This document shows, piece after piece, positions 1 through 8,933 of a stretch of DNA of 64,000 nt. Source of the stretch: Vibrio qingdaonensis. Its GTDB lineage: Bacteria; Pseudomonadota; Gammaproteobacteria; Enterobacterales; Vibrionaceae. Location of the stretch: the NCBI RefSeq assembly GCF_026191675.1, contig NZ_JAKRRY010000002.1, positions 62,001 to 126,000 on the forward strand, written 5' to 3'. The notes beneath the pieces were generated by a model. That model was not told where the DNA came from, searched no databases, and saw only the letters and a program-made list of their open reading frames with translations. Position 1 is the first letter of the stretch, and each line of letters begins with the position of its first letter. The translations under genes and the position numbers were made by a program.

Positions 1-333
1 AAAGTTATTTTTCGCGCAGCGTTAGTGCTTACTATTATCGTGAGTACGGGGTGTGTTACCCGCAAAATCCCTGTGGAACCTGGAGCAGAGAAAGTTCACG
101 CAATCTCTGCTCTTACCCAACAAGGGATGAGTTGTGAGAAGGTCGATACCTTCAAGTTTGAAGATGGACACCCGAATAATTTTTATCAGTACATTAAGAA
201 CACAACGTATATGTTGGGTGGCACACACTTTCAGATTGAAGACGTGATTAAAACCCGCAAAGGGCGACCTGTTGGTGCGCAGGTTACGGCGTATCACTGC
301 CAATCAGTGGCTTCTAGCGCTAATCGCGGATAG
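1..333 (+). CDS. small lipoprotein, DUF4156-like, copy 1 (5' end cut by window)
   Basis: About 100-aa exported lipoprotein. The frame is open to the left edge. Aligned with the paralogue at 576, the true start lies about two codons before the window; the internal GTG at 25 would leave too short a signal peptide. A hydrophobic leader ends in the lipobox STGC, with lipidation predicted on the Cys, followed by TRKIPVEP. Two further Cys and the GGTHF motif resemble the DUF4156 family (E. coli YjeI type). Over the mature region 56 of 83 residues match copy 2, so this is a tandem duplication. Function unknown; the two downstream Cys could form a disulfide (inference). Confidence 0.7.
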   Translation, partial: KVIFRAALVLTIIVSTGCVTRKIPVEPGAEKVHAISALTQQGMSCEKVDTFKFEDGHPNNFYQYIKNTTYMLGGTHFQIEDVIKTRKGRPVGAQVTAYHCQSVASSANRG

Positions 334-348
334 TGTGAGTACAAAAAT

Positions 349-380
349 CGATATTGTGAATTCAATGTCGGCTTTTTTTA
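349..380 (+). terminator. intrinsic terminator after lipoprotein copy 1
   Basis: An 8-bp stem with one G-U pair (CGATATTG / CAATGTCG), a six-base loop and a T-run. The arm sequence is nearly that of the terminator after copy 2, so the terminator was probably duplicated with the gene. Confidence 0.75.
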
Positions 381-575
381 TTTAAGCAATTAGGCAGCTA
401 AGCAACTAAACCAGTATCTACTGCTAACATGACGGAAATCTTAATCCCCAACGTTGGTTGTAAATTAGGTTGCGCATACATTCTATCGACTTTATCGATA
501 GGCGCTATTTGGTTTTGAATACGGTAACGATTATAGTCGCGTCGAATTATGATTGTTATTGTCAGAGCCTAATAA

Positions 576-887
576 ATGTTTAAAGTAGTTTGTACCACAC
601 TGTTACTCCTCATCACTTTGATGACCACAGGCTGTGTGACGAGAAAAATTCCAGTAGACCCTGAAGCGACCAAAGTTCGAATGATGTCTGATTTCACCGA
701 GAAACACATGCAGTGTGAAAAGATAGACACATTCGTGCTTGAAGACGGGCACCCGAATAATTTCTATCCGTACATTAAGAACACCACGTACATGTTGAGT
801 GGCACTCATTTTAATGTGGATAAAGTGATTAAAACTCGTAACGAGCTTCCAGCCGGGGCACAAGTTTCGGTTTATCATTGTAAGTAA
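576..887 (+). CDS. small lipoprotein, DUF4156-like, copy 2
   Basis: 103-aa lipoprotein. The signal peptide is about 19 residues ending at the lipobox MTTGC, so the mature protein starts at Cys20 and should be membrane-anchored. The second residue (Phe) gives no clear inner-membrane retention signal, so outer-membrane sorting is the default guess. Shared with copy 1 are CEK.DTF, EDGHPNNFY, YIKNTTYML and GTHF, plus a C-terminal YHC. It resembles DUF4156 proteins in size and in the conserved Cys and GTHF positions; I could not run a profile search. It has its own upstream spacer of about 240 bp and its own terminator, so it is probably an independent transcription unit. Function unknown. Confidence 0.82.
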   Translation: MFKVVCTTLLLLITLMTTGCVTRKIPVDPEATKVRMMSDFTEKHMQCEKIDTFVLEDGHPNNFYPYIKNTTYMLSGTHFNVDKVIKTRNELPAGAQVSVYHCK

Positions 888-920
888 ATACCGTAAGAGT
901 AAGCGCTCGCCTTTTATGTG

Positions 921-958
921 AAAAGAGCCGACATTGTGTATGCAATGTCGGCTCTTTG
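921..958. terminator. strong bidirectional terminator
   Basis: A perfect 15-bp inverted repeat (AAAGAGCCGACATTG and its complement) with a loop of about seven bases. It lies between the convergent lipoprotein gene and the HAD phosphatase gene, and the A-rich left and T-rich right flanks suit termination from both sides. Confidence 0.85.
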
Positions 959-972
959 GTGAACATGGTTAA

Positions 973-1842
973 TTACTGCTTTGCTTGAACAATCAACGTT
1001 GCCAGTTCAGCAAATCCATATCCACCATTGTTCACAGTGATATAGCTTGGTTTTGCACGGAGTTGTGGTAGCCATCGAGTAATATTGTTGACGCCAAATG
1101 TCATGGGAAGCCATGCGAACATAGACTCGTCATTGAGGGAGTCACCAATGTAGGTGATGTGTTCGAGAGGTAAGGATTCTTGTGACAATTGTTGTAGGAG
1201 TAACTGCTCACTCGTCACTTGTTTACTGTGCTCGCCAATCCACACGTTAATATGAATCGAACTTTGTGTGGCTTTTACCTTATGACCTTCAATCGACAAT
1301 TGACGAATACGCGCCAGTAACTCTTGGCATGTGTCGCGATCAACCGCATCGCGGTCTTGGCCAATATTGATGGCGACATCGCAGTAGCGAAACGCTTGGT
1401 CATTAGCAAAATCAATATCGGGGTAGTCACGCAGAAGTTCTTTTAATGCCTCTAGCAATTGCGCTTGCTGATGCTTCATTGTTGCCATGGGCAACGTTGA
1501 CTCAATGTGAAACCCTTGACGGTTTTTCTGCATGGAAAAAGCGCCATTTTCGCCAATCACACTATGAACAGGCCATAATTTTGCGATTTGGTCACACCAT
1601 CCTGCACACGCGCCTGTCACCGCAATAACATGAACACCCACCTCCTTGAGTTGCGTTAGTGCTTCAAGGGTTTGAGCGGGTAGAGTGCCTTGCCATGTTA
1701 ATGTGTCATCAACATCAGTGAGCAACCATTGAATTCGTTTCAACGCTTCAGTCGGTGCCTCTGTTAATGGCTGCGGACTTTTAAGCGGTTGAGGCACAGC
1801 CGACGTGGTGGGAGGCAACATATTGTTCAGGGTGCTAGGCAT
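973..1842 (-). CDS. HAD-superfamily hydrolase in the ugp operon
   Basis: 289-aa predicted phosphatase. Motif I is [11 protein letters not shown] (nucleophile and acid/base Asp), and the C-terminal motif IV is [12 protein letters not shown]. The inserted cap between them fits the HAD-IIB (Cof/sugar-phosphatase-like) group. The start was chosen at 1842: the ATG overlaps the last eight bases of ugpC and has GAGG six bases upstream; a longer frame would run 78 bp further into ugpC. The overlap implies translational coupling to ugpC. Because it follows a glycerol-3-phosphate transporter, it may dephosphorylate an imported phosphodiester product such as glycerol phosphate (inference; the substrate is not readable from sequence). 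The first 45 residues are Pro/Thr-rich and low in conservation. Confidence 0.85.
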   Translation of the reverse strand: MPSTLNNMLPPTTSAVPQPLKSPQPLTEAPTEALKRIQWLLTDVDDTLTWQGTLPAQTLEALTQLKEVGVHVIAVTGACAGWCDQIAKLWPVHSVIGENGAFSMQKNRQGFHIESTLPMATMKHQQAQLLEALKELLRDYPDIDFANDQAFRYCDVAINIGQDRDAVDRDTCQELLARIRQLSIEGHKVKATQSSIHINVWIGEHSKQVTSEQLLLQQLSQESLPLEHITYIGDSLNDESMFAWLPMTFGVNNITRWLPQLRAKPSYITVNNGGYGFAELATLIVQAKQ

Positions 1843-2941
1843 TGATGACCTCTGGCTTGTCTGCCGCATGAGCATCAAACGCAATGCGTTTTTCAGTCGT
1901 AGAGTCAAATAAGTGGACATGATTTAGGTCGATATCCAAACCCAGAATATCACCAATGTTGATGTTGCTGTGTCCTTCAACGCGCACAACCAGCTTTTGT
2001 GCTTGGTTATCTTGAGTCTGGCAGTAGAGAAGTAAATCGGCGCCCAGCGATTCAACCAGTTCCACTTCGACTTCAAACCATGGGTCGGCGTTGGCAATGG
2101 TGAGATGTTCAGGGCGTAGGCCTAACTTGATTGCTCCTAGGTCGAGCGATTGAGTCTGGCTTGGCAGTAATGCGTGTCCAAGTTGCAGCCCCTCTGCGGT
2201 GACGTTTGCATCGAGTATGTTCATGGATGGCGAACCGATGAACGTTGCCACAAACATGGAGGCTGGGTTGTCATAAATTTCTAATGGGGTGCCGACTTGC
2301 TCGACATTTCCTTTGTTGAGCACCACCAATTTGTCGGCGAGTGTCATTGCCTCGACTTGGTCATGGGTGACGTAAACCGATGTGGTTGCCAGCCTGCGTT
2401 GCAGCTTCTTAATCTCAAGACGCATTTGCACACGTAACTTAGCGTCCAGGTTAGACAGTGGCTCGTCAAATAGAAACACTTTTGGTTCTCGAACGATAGC
2501 TCGACCCATCGCGACGCGTTGGCGTTGCCCTCCGGAAAGCTCTTTGGGCTTGCGGTCAAGCAAGTGTGAAAGTTCCAGCATTTCTGCCGCTTCATCCACT
2601 AAACGCTGGATTTCCGCTTTGGGGGTTTTACGGTTACGAAGTCCGTACGCCATGTTATTGAACACCGACATATGTGGGTAAAGCGCATAGTTTTGGAACA
2701 CCATCGCAATGTCTCGTTCACCCGGTTCAAGGTGGTTGACGACGGTGTTATCGATAGTGAGTTCACCGGAGGTGATTTCTTCCAATCCCGCTATCATGCG
2801 AAGGAGTGTTGATTTTCCACAGCCACTAGGGCCAACAAGCACCACCATTTCACCATCATTGATGTCTAGGTTTAACTTTTGGACCGCTTGATAGCCATTT
2901 GGGTACGATTTTGCGATGTTTCTAAGAGTGAGCGTTGACAT
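1835..2941 (-). CDS. ugpC: sn-glycerol-3-phosphate ABC transporter ATPase UgpC
   Basis: 368-aa cytoplasmic ATPase of the Ugp importer (glycerol-3-phosphate and glycerophosphodiesters), of the MalK/UgpC type. Walker A is GPSGCGKST (about residues 37-45), the Q-loop [11 protein letters not shown], the signature [14 protein letters not shown] and Walker [17 protein letters not shown]. The H-loop is [10 protein letters not shown] and the C-terminal half is an OB-type regulatory domain. The ATG follows the ugpE stop directly, and its Shine-Dalgarno GGAG lies in the end of ugpE. Length matches E. coli UgpC closely. It is the fourth gene of ugpB-A-E-C and overlaps the HAD gene. Confidence 0.95.
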   Translation of the reverse strand: MSTLTLRNIAKSYPNGYQAVQKLNLDINDGEMVVLVGPSGCGKSTLLRMIAGLEEITSGELTIDNTVVNHLEPGERDIAMVFQNYALYPHMSVFNNMAYGLRNRKTPKAEIQRLVDEAAEMLELSHLLDRKPKELSGGQRQRVAMGRAIVREPKVFLFDEPLSNLDAKLRVQMRLEIKKLQRRLATTSVYVTHDQVEAMTLADKLVVLNKGNVEQVGTPLEIYDNPASMFVATFIGSPSMNILDANVTAEGLQLGHALLPSQTQSLDLGAIKLGLRPEHLTIANADPWFEVEVELVESLGADLLLYCQTQDNQAQKLVVRVEGHSNINIGDILGLDIDLNHVHLFDSTTEKRIAFDAHAADKPEVINA

Positions 2942-3790
2942 TTATTTCTCCGAATCTACTAGGCCTTTGACGAATGCTTTTTGCATGCCAATAACAACGA
3001 TGACAGGGGGCAGCATAGCGATGATGGTGGTCGCCATAATTTTGTTCCATTCCACGACGCCATCGACGACGCCTAGCATTTGTTTGATACCCATGACAAT
3101 GGTGAAGTATTGAGTATCGGTGGTGATCAGTAATGGCCAAAGATATTGGTTCCAGCCATAAATAAAGGTAATGACAAATAGAGCGGCGATATTGGTTCTC
3201 GACAAGGGCAGTAAAATATCAATAAAGAACTTGATAGGTCCCGCACCATCCATACGAGCCGCTTCGACTAACTCATGGGGGACGGTTAAAAAGAATTGAC
3301 GAAACAAAAACGTCGCCGTTGCACTGGCGATCAGCGGTATCGTTAGGCCAGAAAACGAGTTGAGCATATTAAGATTCGTAATGACTTCAAATGTCGGCAT
3401 GATACGTACTTCAACGGGCAGCATGAGCGTGAAGAAAATCATCCAAAACGCCAACATACGACCGGGGAATCGGAAAAATACCACGGCATAGGCCGATAAG
3501 ATGGAGATGGTGAGTTTCCCGACAGTAATGCAGAGTGCCATGATGAGCGAATTAAACAGCATGTGCGTAATGGGCAAGGCGGAGTTGTTGTAAGTACTTT
3601 CGTTGCTCCACAGCTCTCTAAAGACACTAAACCCTAGGTCGCCAAACCAAAGTGGCGTGCCCGTGGCAAAAGCGGTGTTGTCATGAGTTGTCGCGACTAG
3701 CGCGACCCAGACCGGCAGCGCAATAGAGAGAATGCCAAGAATCAAAATGACATGACAAAAAATCGCAAATAGGGGTCTTCGTTCAACCAT
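2942..3790 (-). CDS. ugpE: sn-glycerol-3-phosphate ABC transporter permease UgpE
   Basis: 282-aa inner-membrane permease of the MalG/UgpE type, with about six hydrophobic segments. The EAA loop that docks on UgpC reads EAARMDGAGPIKFFIDILLP (about residues 180-200). The start codon shares one base with the ugpA stop in a TAATG arrangement, indicating translational coupling. With UgpA it forms the membrane channel of the importer. Confidence 0.94.
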   Translation of the reverse strand: MVERRPLFAIFCHVILILGILSIALPVWVALVATTHDNTAFATGTPLWFGDLGFSVFRELWSNESTYNNSALPITHMLFNSLIMALCITVGKLTISILSAYAVVFFRFPGRMLAFWMIFFTLMLPVEVRIMPTFEVITNLNMLNSFSGLTIPLIASATATFLFRQFFLTVPHELVEAARMDGAGPIKFFIDILLPLSRTNIAALFVITFIYGWNQYLWPLLITTDTQYFTIVMGIKQMLGVVDGVVEWNKIMATTIIAMLPPVIVVIGMQKAFVKGLVDSEK

Positions 3791-4671
3791 TAGTATGCCA
3801 CCTTCTTTTCTACATATTTAAATTGGAACACAGTAAGCAGAGCAACTAACCCCATCAAAATAACGGACTGCGCGGCTGATGAACCGAGATCGAGCCCGAT
3901 AAATCCATCGTTATACACTTTGTACACTAAGGTCGACGTGCTATTGCTCGGCCCGCCTTGAGTCATCGCGTGTATTACCGCGAACGTATCGAAAAAGGCG
4001 TAGACAAAATTCACCACCAATAGAAAAAAGCTGGTGGGTGAAATTAGGGGGAAACTGATGGTCATAAAGCGTTTAATTGGTCCGCTTCCGTCAATCGCTG
4101 CGGCTTCGTGCAAGGATTTAGGTACCGATTGCAATGCAGCGAGAAAAAATAGGAAGTTGTAGCTAATCTGCTTCCATGTTGAGGTAATGATGACCATCCA
4201 CATCGCATGGCTGCCGTTCAATGTTGGGTTCCAGTCCACACCAAACCAGCCTAGCATTTCCGTCACGACACCAATGGTCGGGTCAAAGAGAAAGAGCCAT
4301 AGCGATCCTGCAACAACGGGGGCAACGGCATAAGGCCAGATGAGAAACGTGCGGTAAAAGGTTGAACCACGCACGATCTGTTCCGCAAATGCCGACAGAA
4401 TCAGGGCGCTGATCAAAGCGAGAAAAGCCACGCTGATACTAAATTGTAACGTGGTAAGAAATGCATCTAGATAATAGCTGTCGTTGAAAAGGGTAATGAA
4501 GTTTTCTAATCCAACGAATTCTTTACTCAACCCAAACGCGTCTTCAAGTTGCGAGGATTGGAAAATAGCCTGACCCGCAGGCCAGATAAAAAAGACTAAT
4601 GTGATAAATAGCTGGGGCGCGATCAGCGCAACAGGTAACCACTTATTTTTAAATACAACAGGAGATGACAT
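3790..4671 (-). CDS. ugpA: sn-glycerol-3-phosphate ABC transporter permease UgpA
   Basis: 293-aa inner-membrane permease of the MalF/UgpA type. Its EAA loop is [20 protein letters not shown]. The ATG at 4671 ([11 protein letters not shown]) was chosen over an upstream start because it has GGAA seven bases before it, and because an earlier start would run into the hairpin separating ugpB from ugpA. The N-terminus is short before the first membrane helix, as usual for UgpA. It partners UgpE, UgpC and the periplasmic UgpB. Confidence 0.92.
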   Translation of the reverse strand: MSSPVVFKNKWLPVALIAPQLFITLVFFIWPAGQAIFQSSQLEDAFGLSKEFVGLENFITLFNDSYYLDAFLTTLQFSISVAFLALISALILSAFAEQIVRGSTFYRTFLIWPYAVAPVVAGSLWLFLFDPTIGVVTEMLGWFGVDWNPTLNGSHAMWMVIITSTWKQISYNFLFFLAALQSVPKSLHEAAAIDGSGPIKRFMTISFPLISPTSFFLLVVNFVYAFFDTFAVIHAMTQGGPSNSTSTLVYKVYNDGFIGLDLGSSAAQSVILMGLVALLTVFQFKYVEKKVAY

Positions 4672-4706
4672 ACAAGTGTTCCAAGGTACTGCGGCAAAGC
4701 AAAATA

Positions 4707-4728
4707 TCGCCACCGATAACGGTGGCGA
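4707..4728 (-). promoter_or_regulatory. intercistronic stem-loop between ugpB and ugpA
   Basis: A perfect 9-bp stem (TCGCCACCG / CGGTGGCGA) with a four-base loop, lying just after the ugpB stop and followed on the transcribed strand by ATATTTTG rather than a full T-run. In binding-protein transporter operons such a hairpin commonly protects or partly terminates the message, so the binding protein is made in excess of the permeases (inference from position). Confidence 0.6.
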
Positions 4729-4741
4729 CTAATTATGTTTG

Positions 4742-6049
4742 TTATTTTTGTGTACGTTCAAAGCGACGAAGTTGTTCGTCACCGCGACGAACGGCATTGT
4801 TGAGCGCAGTTTTGGCCGATGCTTTTCCTGCCCAAACAGCTTCAAGTTCTTCATTGATAATGTCGCGTGTTTGTAAGAAGTTACCGAAACGAATCCCTTT
4901 AGAGTTCACCGTTGGCGTGGTCGACGTCATCTGAACGACTGCAGTGTCGGTACCTGGATTAGATTGGTAAAAGCCTTGTTGCTTAGTGAGCTCGTAGGCG
5001 TCTTTAGTAATGGGTAGGTAGCCGGTGAACTGATGCCAGTCGGCTTGTACTTCTGGGCTTGATAGGTAGCTAAAGAATTTGGCAACGCCTTTATACTCTT
5101 CATCAGAGTGGCCACGAAGTACCCAAAGAGAGGCACCGCCAATGATGGTGTTTTGTGGCTTTTCAATCAGTGTATCGTCATAAGGCAGCTGCGCGACGCC
5201 AACATCGATACCTTTCATGTTTTCTTGGATGCCAGCCAGACCCGCTGATGAGCCCATTGTCATACCACACTCTTGTGTATAGAACAGAGGCATACCGTCA
5301 GATTGGCGACCGCCATATTTAAAAATACCCGCTTTTGACCATTCTCCCATCTGTTCGATGTGTTTAACAAATGGTGTTGCGTTGAATTCAAACTGAGTAT
5401 CTACGCCGCCGAAACCATTGTTGTTGTTGGCAACGGCAATATTGTTTCGAGCGCCAAAGTTTTCAATTTGTGTCCAAGATTGCCAGGTTGTTGTAAAGCC
5501 GCATTGCGCACCAGATTCCATCAGCTTACGTGAAACCGACTCCATCTCCTTCCACGTTTTTGGTGCTGCATTAATGCCAGCCTTTTTGAACATGTCTTTG
5601 TTGTAGTACATGACAGGGGTTGAGCTGTTGAACGGCATGGATAGCATTTCACCATCATTGGTGGTGTAGTAACCCGTGACGGCCGCAAGATAGTCATCTG
5701 TATCAAAGGGTTCTTTGGTATCTTCCATCAGTTCGTAGACGGGGTAGATCGCTTGTTTCGCCCCCATCATTGTTGCGGTACCGACTTCAAATACTTGCAC
5801 AATCGCAGGTTGCTCTTTTGCTCTAAACGCCGCAATAGCGCTTGTCATAGTTTCTGCGTAGCTGCCTTTATAAACGGGCTTTATCTCGTATTCTGATTGG
5901 CTGGCATTAAAGTCGGCGGCGATTTCATTGACCTTTTGACCTAGCGCACCGCCCATTGCGTGCCACCATTCTACTTCTGTTTTAGCGTGAACTTGTGTAC
6001 TTAAAAGTGCGGTTGTTAATGCTAAACCAGTAAATGTCTTAATTGACAT
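4742..6049 (-). CDS. ugpB: sn-glycerol-3-phosphate periplasmic binding protein UgpB
   Basis: 435-aa solute-binding protein. The start at 6049 has AGGA seven bases upstream and gives a typical signal peptide (MSIKTFTGLALTTALLS, cleavage after HA). The mature protein starts KTEVEWWHAMGG, the usual beginning of UgpB and family-1 sugar/glycerol-phosphate binding proteins. Conserved segments include MPFNSSTPVMYYNKDMFKKA and GGASLWVL. It delivers glycerol-3-phosphate or glycerophosphodiesters to UgpA/UgpE. It is first in its operon, behind a probable Pho box. Length matches E. coli UgpB. Confidence 0.94.
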   Translation of the reverse strand: MSIKTFTGLALTTALLSTQVHAKTEVEWWHAMGGALGQKVNEIAADFNASQSEYEIKPVYKGSYAETMTSAIAAFRAKEQPAIVQVFEVGTATMMGAKQAIYPVYELMEDTKEPFDTDDYLAAVTGYYTTNDGEMLSMPFNSSTPVMYYNKDMFKKAGINAAPKTWKEMESVSRKLMESGAQCGFTTTWQSWTQIENFGARNNIAVANNNNGFGGVDTQFEFNATPFVKHIEQMGEWSKAGIFKYGGRQSDGMPLFYTQECGMTMGSSAGLAGIQENMKGIDVGVAQLPYDDTLIEKPQNTIIGGASLWVLRGHSDEEYKGVAKFFSYLSSPEVQADWHQFTGYLPITKDAYELTKQQGFYQSNPGTDTAVVQMTSTTPTVNSKGIRFGNFLQTRDIINEELEAVWAGKASAKTALNNAVRRGDEQLRRFERTQK

Positions 6050-6141
6050 GAGATCTTCCTTATCTGAGGACATCAATATTGTGGTAGTAAGATTTGATGG
6101 GAATAATAAACAGCCACCAAAATGTTCACTTGAAAGTTAAA

Positions 6142-6180
6142 TGAACTTAATGACGCTTTAGTGACATTAAAATGAAGTTA
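6142..6180 (-). promoter_or_regulatory. candidate Pho box (PhoB operator) upstream of ugpB
   Basis: On the plus strand TGA recurs exactly every 11 bp at 6151, 6162 and 6173. Read on the ugpB strand this gives TTCATTTTAAT / GTCACTAAAGC / GTCATTAAG, the 11-bp direct-repeat pattern of PhoB sites (consensus CTGTCATAAAT repeats). It lies about 95-130 bp upstream of ugpB in the right orientation. ugp is a classic Pho-regulon operon in E. coli. The match is by eye and imperfect. Confidence 0.55.
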
Positions 6181-6282
6181 ATTTTTCGGTTTTGTTCACT
6201 ATTGCTCACTATTAATGAAATAAAATCGTAACGTTAATCTGAGATTCTTCGATTTGAATTAATGAGACAGAGAAGAGTATTC

Positions 6283-7038
6283 ATGAAGTTAACCGCACAT
6301 AGAGGTGTATCTAGTATCGCGCCAGAAAATACATTGGCGGCGTTCAATTTGGCGAGGCAATATGGTTGTGACTGGATTGAACTTGACGTTCAGTTGAGCG
6401 CGGATAATGTTCCTATGGTCATCCATGATAAAACGGTAGACCGATGCAGTAATGGTAGTGGCTTGGTTTCTCAAATGACTCAACAAGAATTGAAACAGTT
6501 AGACGCGGGTTCTTGGTTCGATTCGCAATATAATAAAGAACAAATTCCGACACTTAGCGAGGCATTGTTGTTAGCCAAAGTTAATGGGACTAAGGTTAAT
6601 ATTGAAATAAAACGCTACCCAGATGATGACGCGTTTGAACTTTGCGACCAAATAAAAAACGTCATAGATGCGCATAATTTGACGTTGTCGGATTTGCTTT
6701 TTTCTAGTTTTGATAACGTTGTATTAAAGTATCTTGGTGTTATATTGCCAGAGATAAAGCGTGGTCAGCTGTGGCAGAGTATTCCAGATAATGCCAGTGA
6801 GATACTATTAGAAATAGAGGCGTTTAGCGTGCATTGTGATTATCGCTACTTGTCTAGAGGACAGGCCTATAATATTAAGGCATTGGGTTACGATCTCTAT
6901 TGTTACACGCCTAATAGACCGGGAGAAGTATCTGAATATTGGGAGTGGGGTGTGGATATGATGATTACTGATAAGCCACAAGCTTATCATTCTTTGGGTT
7001 TTATTCCGCAGGATCCGGTTGAATGTGAGACGTTGTAA
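6283..7038 (+). CDS. ugpQ: glycerophosphodiester phosphodiesterase
   Basis: 251-aa cytosolic GDPD enzyme, hydrolysing glycerophosphodiesters to glycerol-3-phosphate and an alcohol. The start at 6283 (MKLTAHRG) has GAAGAG just upstream; a start 21 bp earlier only adds MRQRRVF. Catalytic features are the AHRG at the N-terminus, APENT, the metal ligands in WIELDVQLS, the second His in VIHDKTVDRCSNG, and NIEIK. There is no signal peptide, as in UgpQ rather than the periplasmic GlpQ. It is divergent from ugpB and two bases ahead of the DeoR-type gene, so the two are probably one operon. Confidence 0.93.
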   Translation: MKLTAHRGVSSIAPENTLAAFNLARQYGCDWIELDVQLSADNVPMVIHDKTVDRCSNGSGLVSQMTQQELKQLDAGSWFDSQYNKEQIPTLSEALLLAKVNGTKVNIEIKRYPDDDAFELCDQIKNVIDAHNLTLSDLLFSSFDNVVLKYLGVILPEIKRGQLWQSIPDNASEILLEIEAFSVHCDYRYLSRGQAYNIKALGYDLYCYTPNRPGEVSEYWEWGVDMMITDKPQAYHSLGFIPQDPVECETL

Positions 7039-7040
7039 TA

Positions 7041-7856
7041 ATGCATAAATTAAGTCTTCGTCAGCAATCTATTGTAGATAAAATTCATCTTCAGGAATAT
7101 TGCGCCATTGATGATTTAGCCCGCTGCTTTGACGTGACGACTCAAACGATAAGGCGAGATATAAACGAGTTGTGTCGTTTAGGATTAGCCTGTCGTCATC
7201 ACGGAGGTGTGGGTTTACCGGCGATGTTGGCGAACCGCAGTTATGTGTCACGTCAAACCACAAATAAAGACGAAAAATTGAGTATTGCCAAGCAAGTGGC
7301 TCAGCATGTCCCGAATGGTAGTACGGTATTTCTAGGTATTGGCACGACCATTGCGATGATTGCAGAGCAATTAATTACCCATCAAGAGTTAAGAGTGGTC
7401 ACGAATAATTTTGAAGCGGCGCATGTCCTGTCTCAGTGCGATCATATCGAAACTTGGGTACCCGGAGGGCGGGTTCGAACCAATGATCGAGATGTTGTTG
7501 GTGACCACGTTGTCCCATTTTTTGACCTGTTTTCCGCCGATATTGGGATTGTGAGTTGTGCTTCTATACGTGCCGTTGAAGTGTCAGCAGGGCCACAGCC
7601 AAGTGGGTTTGTGACGACGTCTGGCGAGCAGCAAGATTATTCTTTTGAACATGAACTCAGAGAGGCGGCAGTCAGCCAGAAAATTATTGCAGGCGCGAGT
7701 GAAAAATGGCTGGTGGCGAACAGCTCTAAATGGCAAGGTAAAGCAAACGCTAAAATCGCGCCACTGAGTTATTTCGACCGTATATTTAGTGGTCATCATT
7801 CTCAACAGTCTAATCCAGCCACATCATTAACGGCGGATAGAGTGACGTACGGTTAA
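7041..7856 (+). CDS. DeoR/GlpR-family transcriptional regulator
   Basis: 271-aa repressor-type protein. The N-terminal helix-turn-helix (residues about 20-55, AIDDLARCFDVTTQTIRRDI) is the classic DeoR motif. The C-terminal sensor domain has FLGIGTTIAMIAEQL and VVTNN, the phospho-sugar binding fold of GlpR. Located directly after ugpQ and facing the ugp operon, it plausibly controls both in response to glycerol-3-phosphate or a related phosphate ester (inference). The ligand-binding half has unusual inserts compared with E. coli GlpR, so I do not assign glpR. Confidence 0.85.
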   Translation: MHKLSLRQQSIVDKIHLQEYCAIDDLARCFDVTTQTIRRDINELCRLGLACRHHGGVGLPAMLANRSYVSRQTTNKDEKLSIAKQVAQHVPNGSTVFLGIGTTIAMIAEQLITHQELRVVTNNFEAAHVLSQCDHIETWVPGGRVRTNDRDVVGDHVVPFFDLFSADIGIVSCASIRAVEVSAGPQPSGFVTTSGEQQDYSFEHELREAAVSQKIIAGASEKWLVANSSKWQGKANAKIAPLSYFDRIFSGHHSQQSNPATSLTADRVTYG

Positions 7857-8150
7857 GTCAATGAAGAGGCGTGCTATAAAATGGATTGGATTATACTAAT
7901 GGTCACTGAAATATGAATTAAGTGGCGTATTTTTGTCGTAACACTTAATGTATTGGAATAAGAAAGTTAACTTGTTGATTATAAATGAATCGCTTGGAGA
8001 GCTTATAGATATCATACGATTTGTTTCAAATTTTCGCTCAAAAACCCCACGATAATGTTCAGTATTTACTCAAATTAGCGTAATATCCCAGCAATTGTAA
8101 ATGCGTTATTGAACGTATAAATTGATTTATTGAGCTAACCTGTTGTAGTA
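7857..8150. other. AT-rich intergenic region
   Basis: 294 bp without a convincing gene. It holds one perfect 8-bp inverted repeat (ATTAAGTG at 7917, CACTTAAT at 7942) with no T-run. It presumably carries the promoter of the downstream gene. Confidence 0.4.
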
Positions 8151-8819
8151 ATGATTAAAAATATTATTTCCCCTCTATGGATGTTTGCTTTCATAGCGGT
8201 TTTGGCGTTTTCATATAATGCTCGCAGCGAAACGGAATTATCACCCTACCATACACCGAAAAAGGTAGAGACGGATAAAACGCAAGTTGAGCGTATATAT
8301 GATAGAGCAGCATTAGATGGCGTGGTTGATTTTCAACTATTTAAAGACGCCTATATCGCGTATAGCCAAACGCCAGAAAAAAAGAAACCGTTGCTGACGA
8401 TTATCGATTATTCGAAACCTTCAACGGATAAACGTTTTTATGTTATTGATCTAGCTAAAAAAGCGTTGATGTATAACACGTATGTTTCCCATGGTGTGAA
8501 TAGCGGTGCTAAACAAGCCACGGCCTTTTCTAATGCGATTAATTCTCGAAAAACGTCATTAGGTACTTTTGTTACCGATACGACTTATTACGGCTCTAAC
8601 GGCTACTCGTTACGGCTAGATGGTTTGAGCCGTGGTGTTAATGATAATGCGAGAGATCGCTATATCGTTGTTCATGGCGCAGACTACGCTAATGAATCAT
8701 TCATTAAAAAGAATGGCTATTTAGGTCGCAGCTGGGGTTGCCCTGCATTACCGGAGGCGTTATCTAAAGAGATTATAGATACCATCAAGGGTGGTAGTGT
8801 GATCTATGCAAGCTCATAG
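8151..8819 (+). CDS. exported murein L,D-transpeptidase catalytic-domain protein (YkuD_2 type)
   Basis: 222-aa secreted protein. The N-terminal 26 residues form a signal peptide (MFAFIAVLAFSYNARS). The C-terminal half has the pattern of the L,D-transpeptidase-like YkuD_2 family: YIVVHGADYA with the active-site His, then the nucleophile in GRSWGCPALP. The expected role is periplasmic remodelling of peptidoglycan cross-links, but members of this subfamily are poorly characterised. It is a single-gene unit with a strong terminator behind it. The link between catalytic residues and fold is family knowledge; activity here is inferred. Confidence 0.85.
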   Translation: MIKNIISPLWMFAFIAVLAFSYNARSETELSPYHTPKKVETDKTQVERIYDRAALDGVVDFQLFKDAYIAYSQTPEKKKPLLTIIDYSKPSTDKRFYVIDLAKKALMYNTYVSHGVNSGAKQATAFSNAINSRKTSLGTFVTDTTYYGSNGYSLRLDGLSRGVNDNARDRYIVVHGADYANESFIKKNGYLGRSWGCPALPEALSKEIIDTIKGGSVIYASS

Positions 8820-8852
8820 CATGTAAGCTGATCTTATCGGACCATGAAAGCC

Positions 8853-8903
8853 AAAAAATACCGAGTTTAATACATTGTTTGTGATTAGCTCGGTATTTTT
8901 TTA
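8853..8903. terminator. bidirectional terminator after the L,D-transpeptidase gene
   Basis: The arms AAAAAATACCGAG and CTCGGTATTTTTT form a 13-bp stem around a loop of about 23 bases, flanked by A and T runs. It can serve the convergent chemoreceptor gene on the other strand too. Confidence 0.75.
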
Positions 8904-8933
8904 TCTATTACTTTCAAATTATTAAGCGACTGG

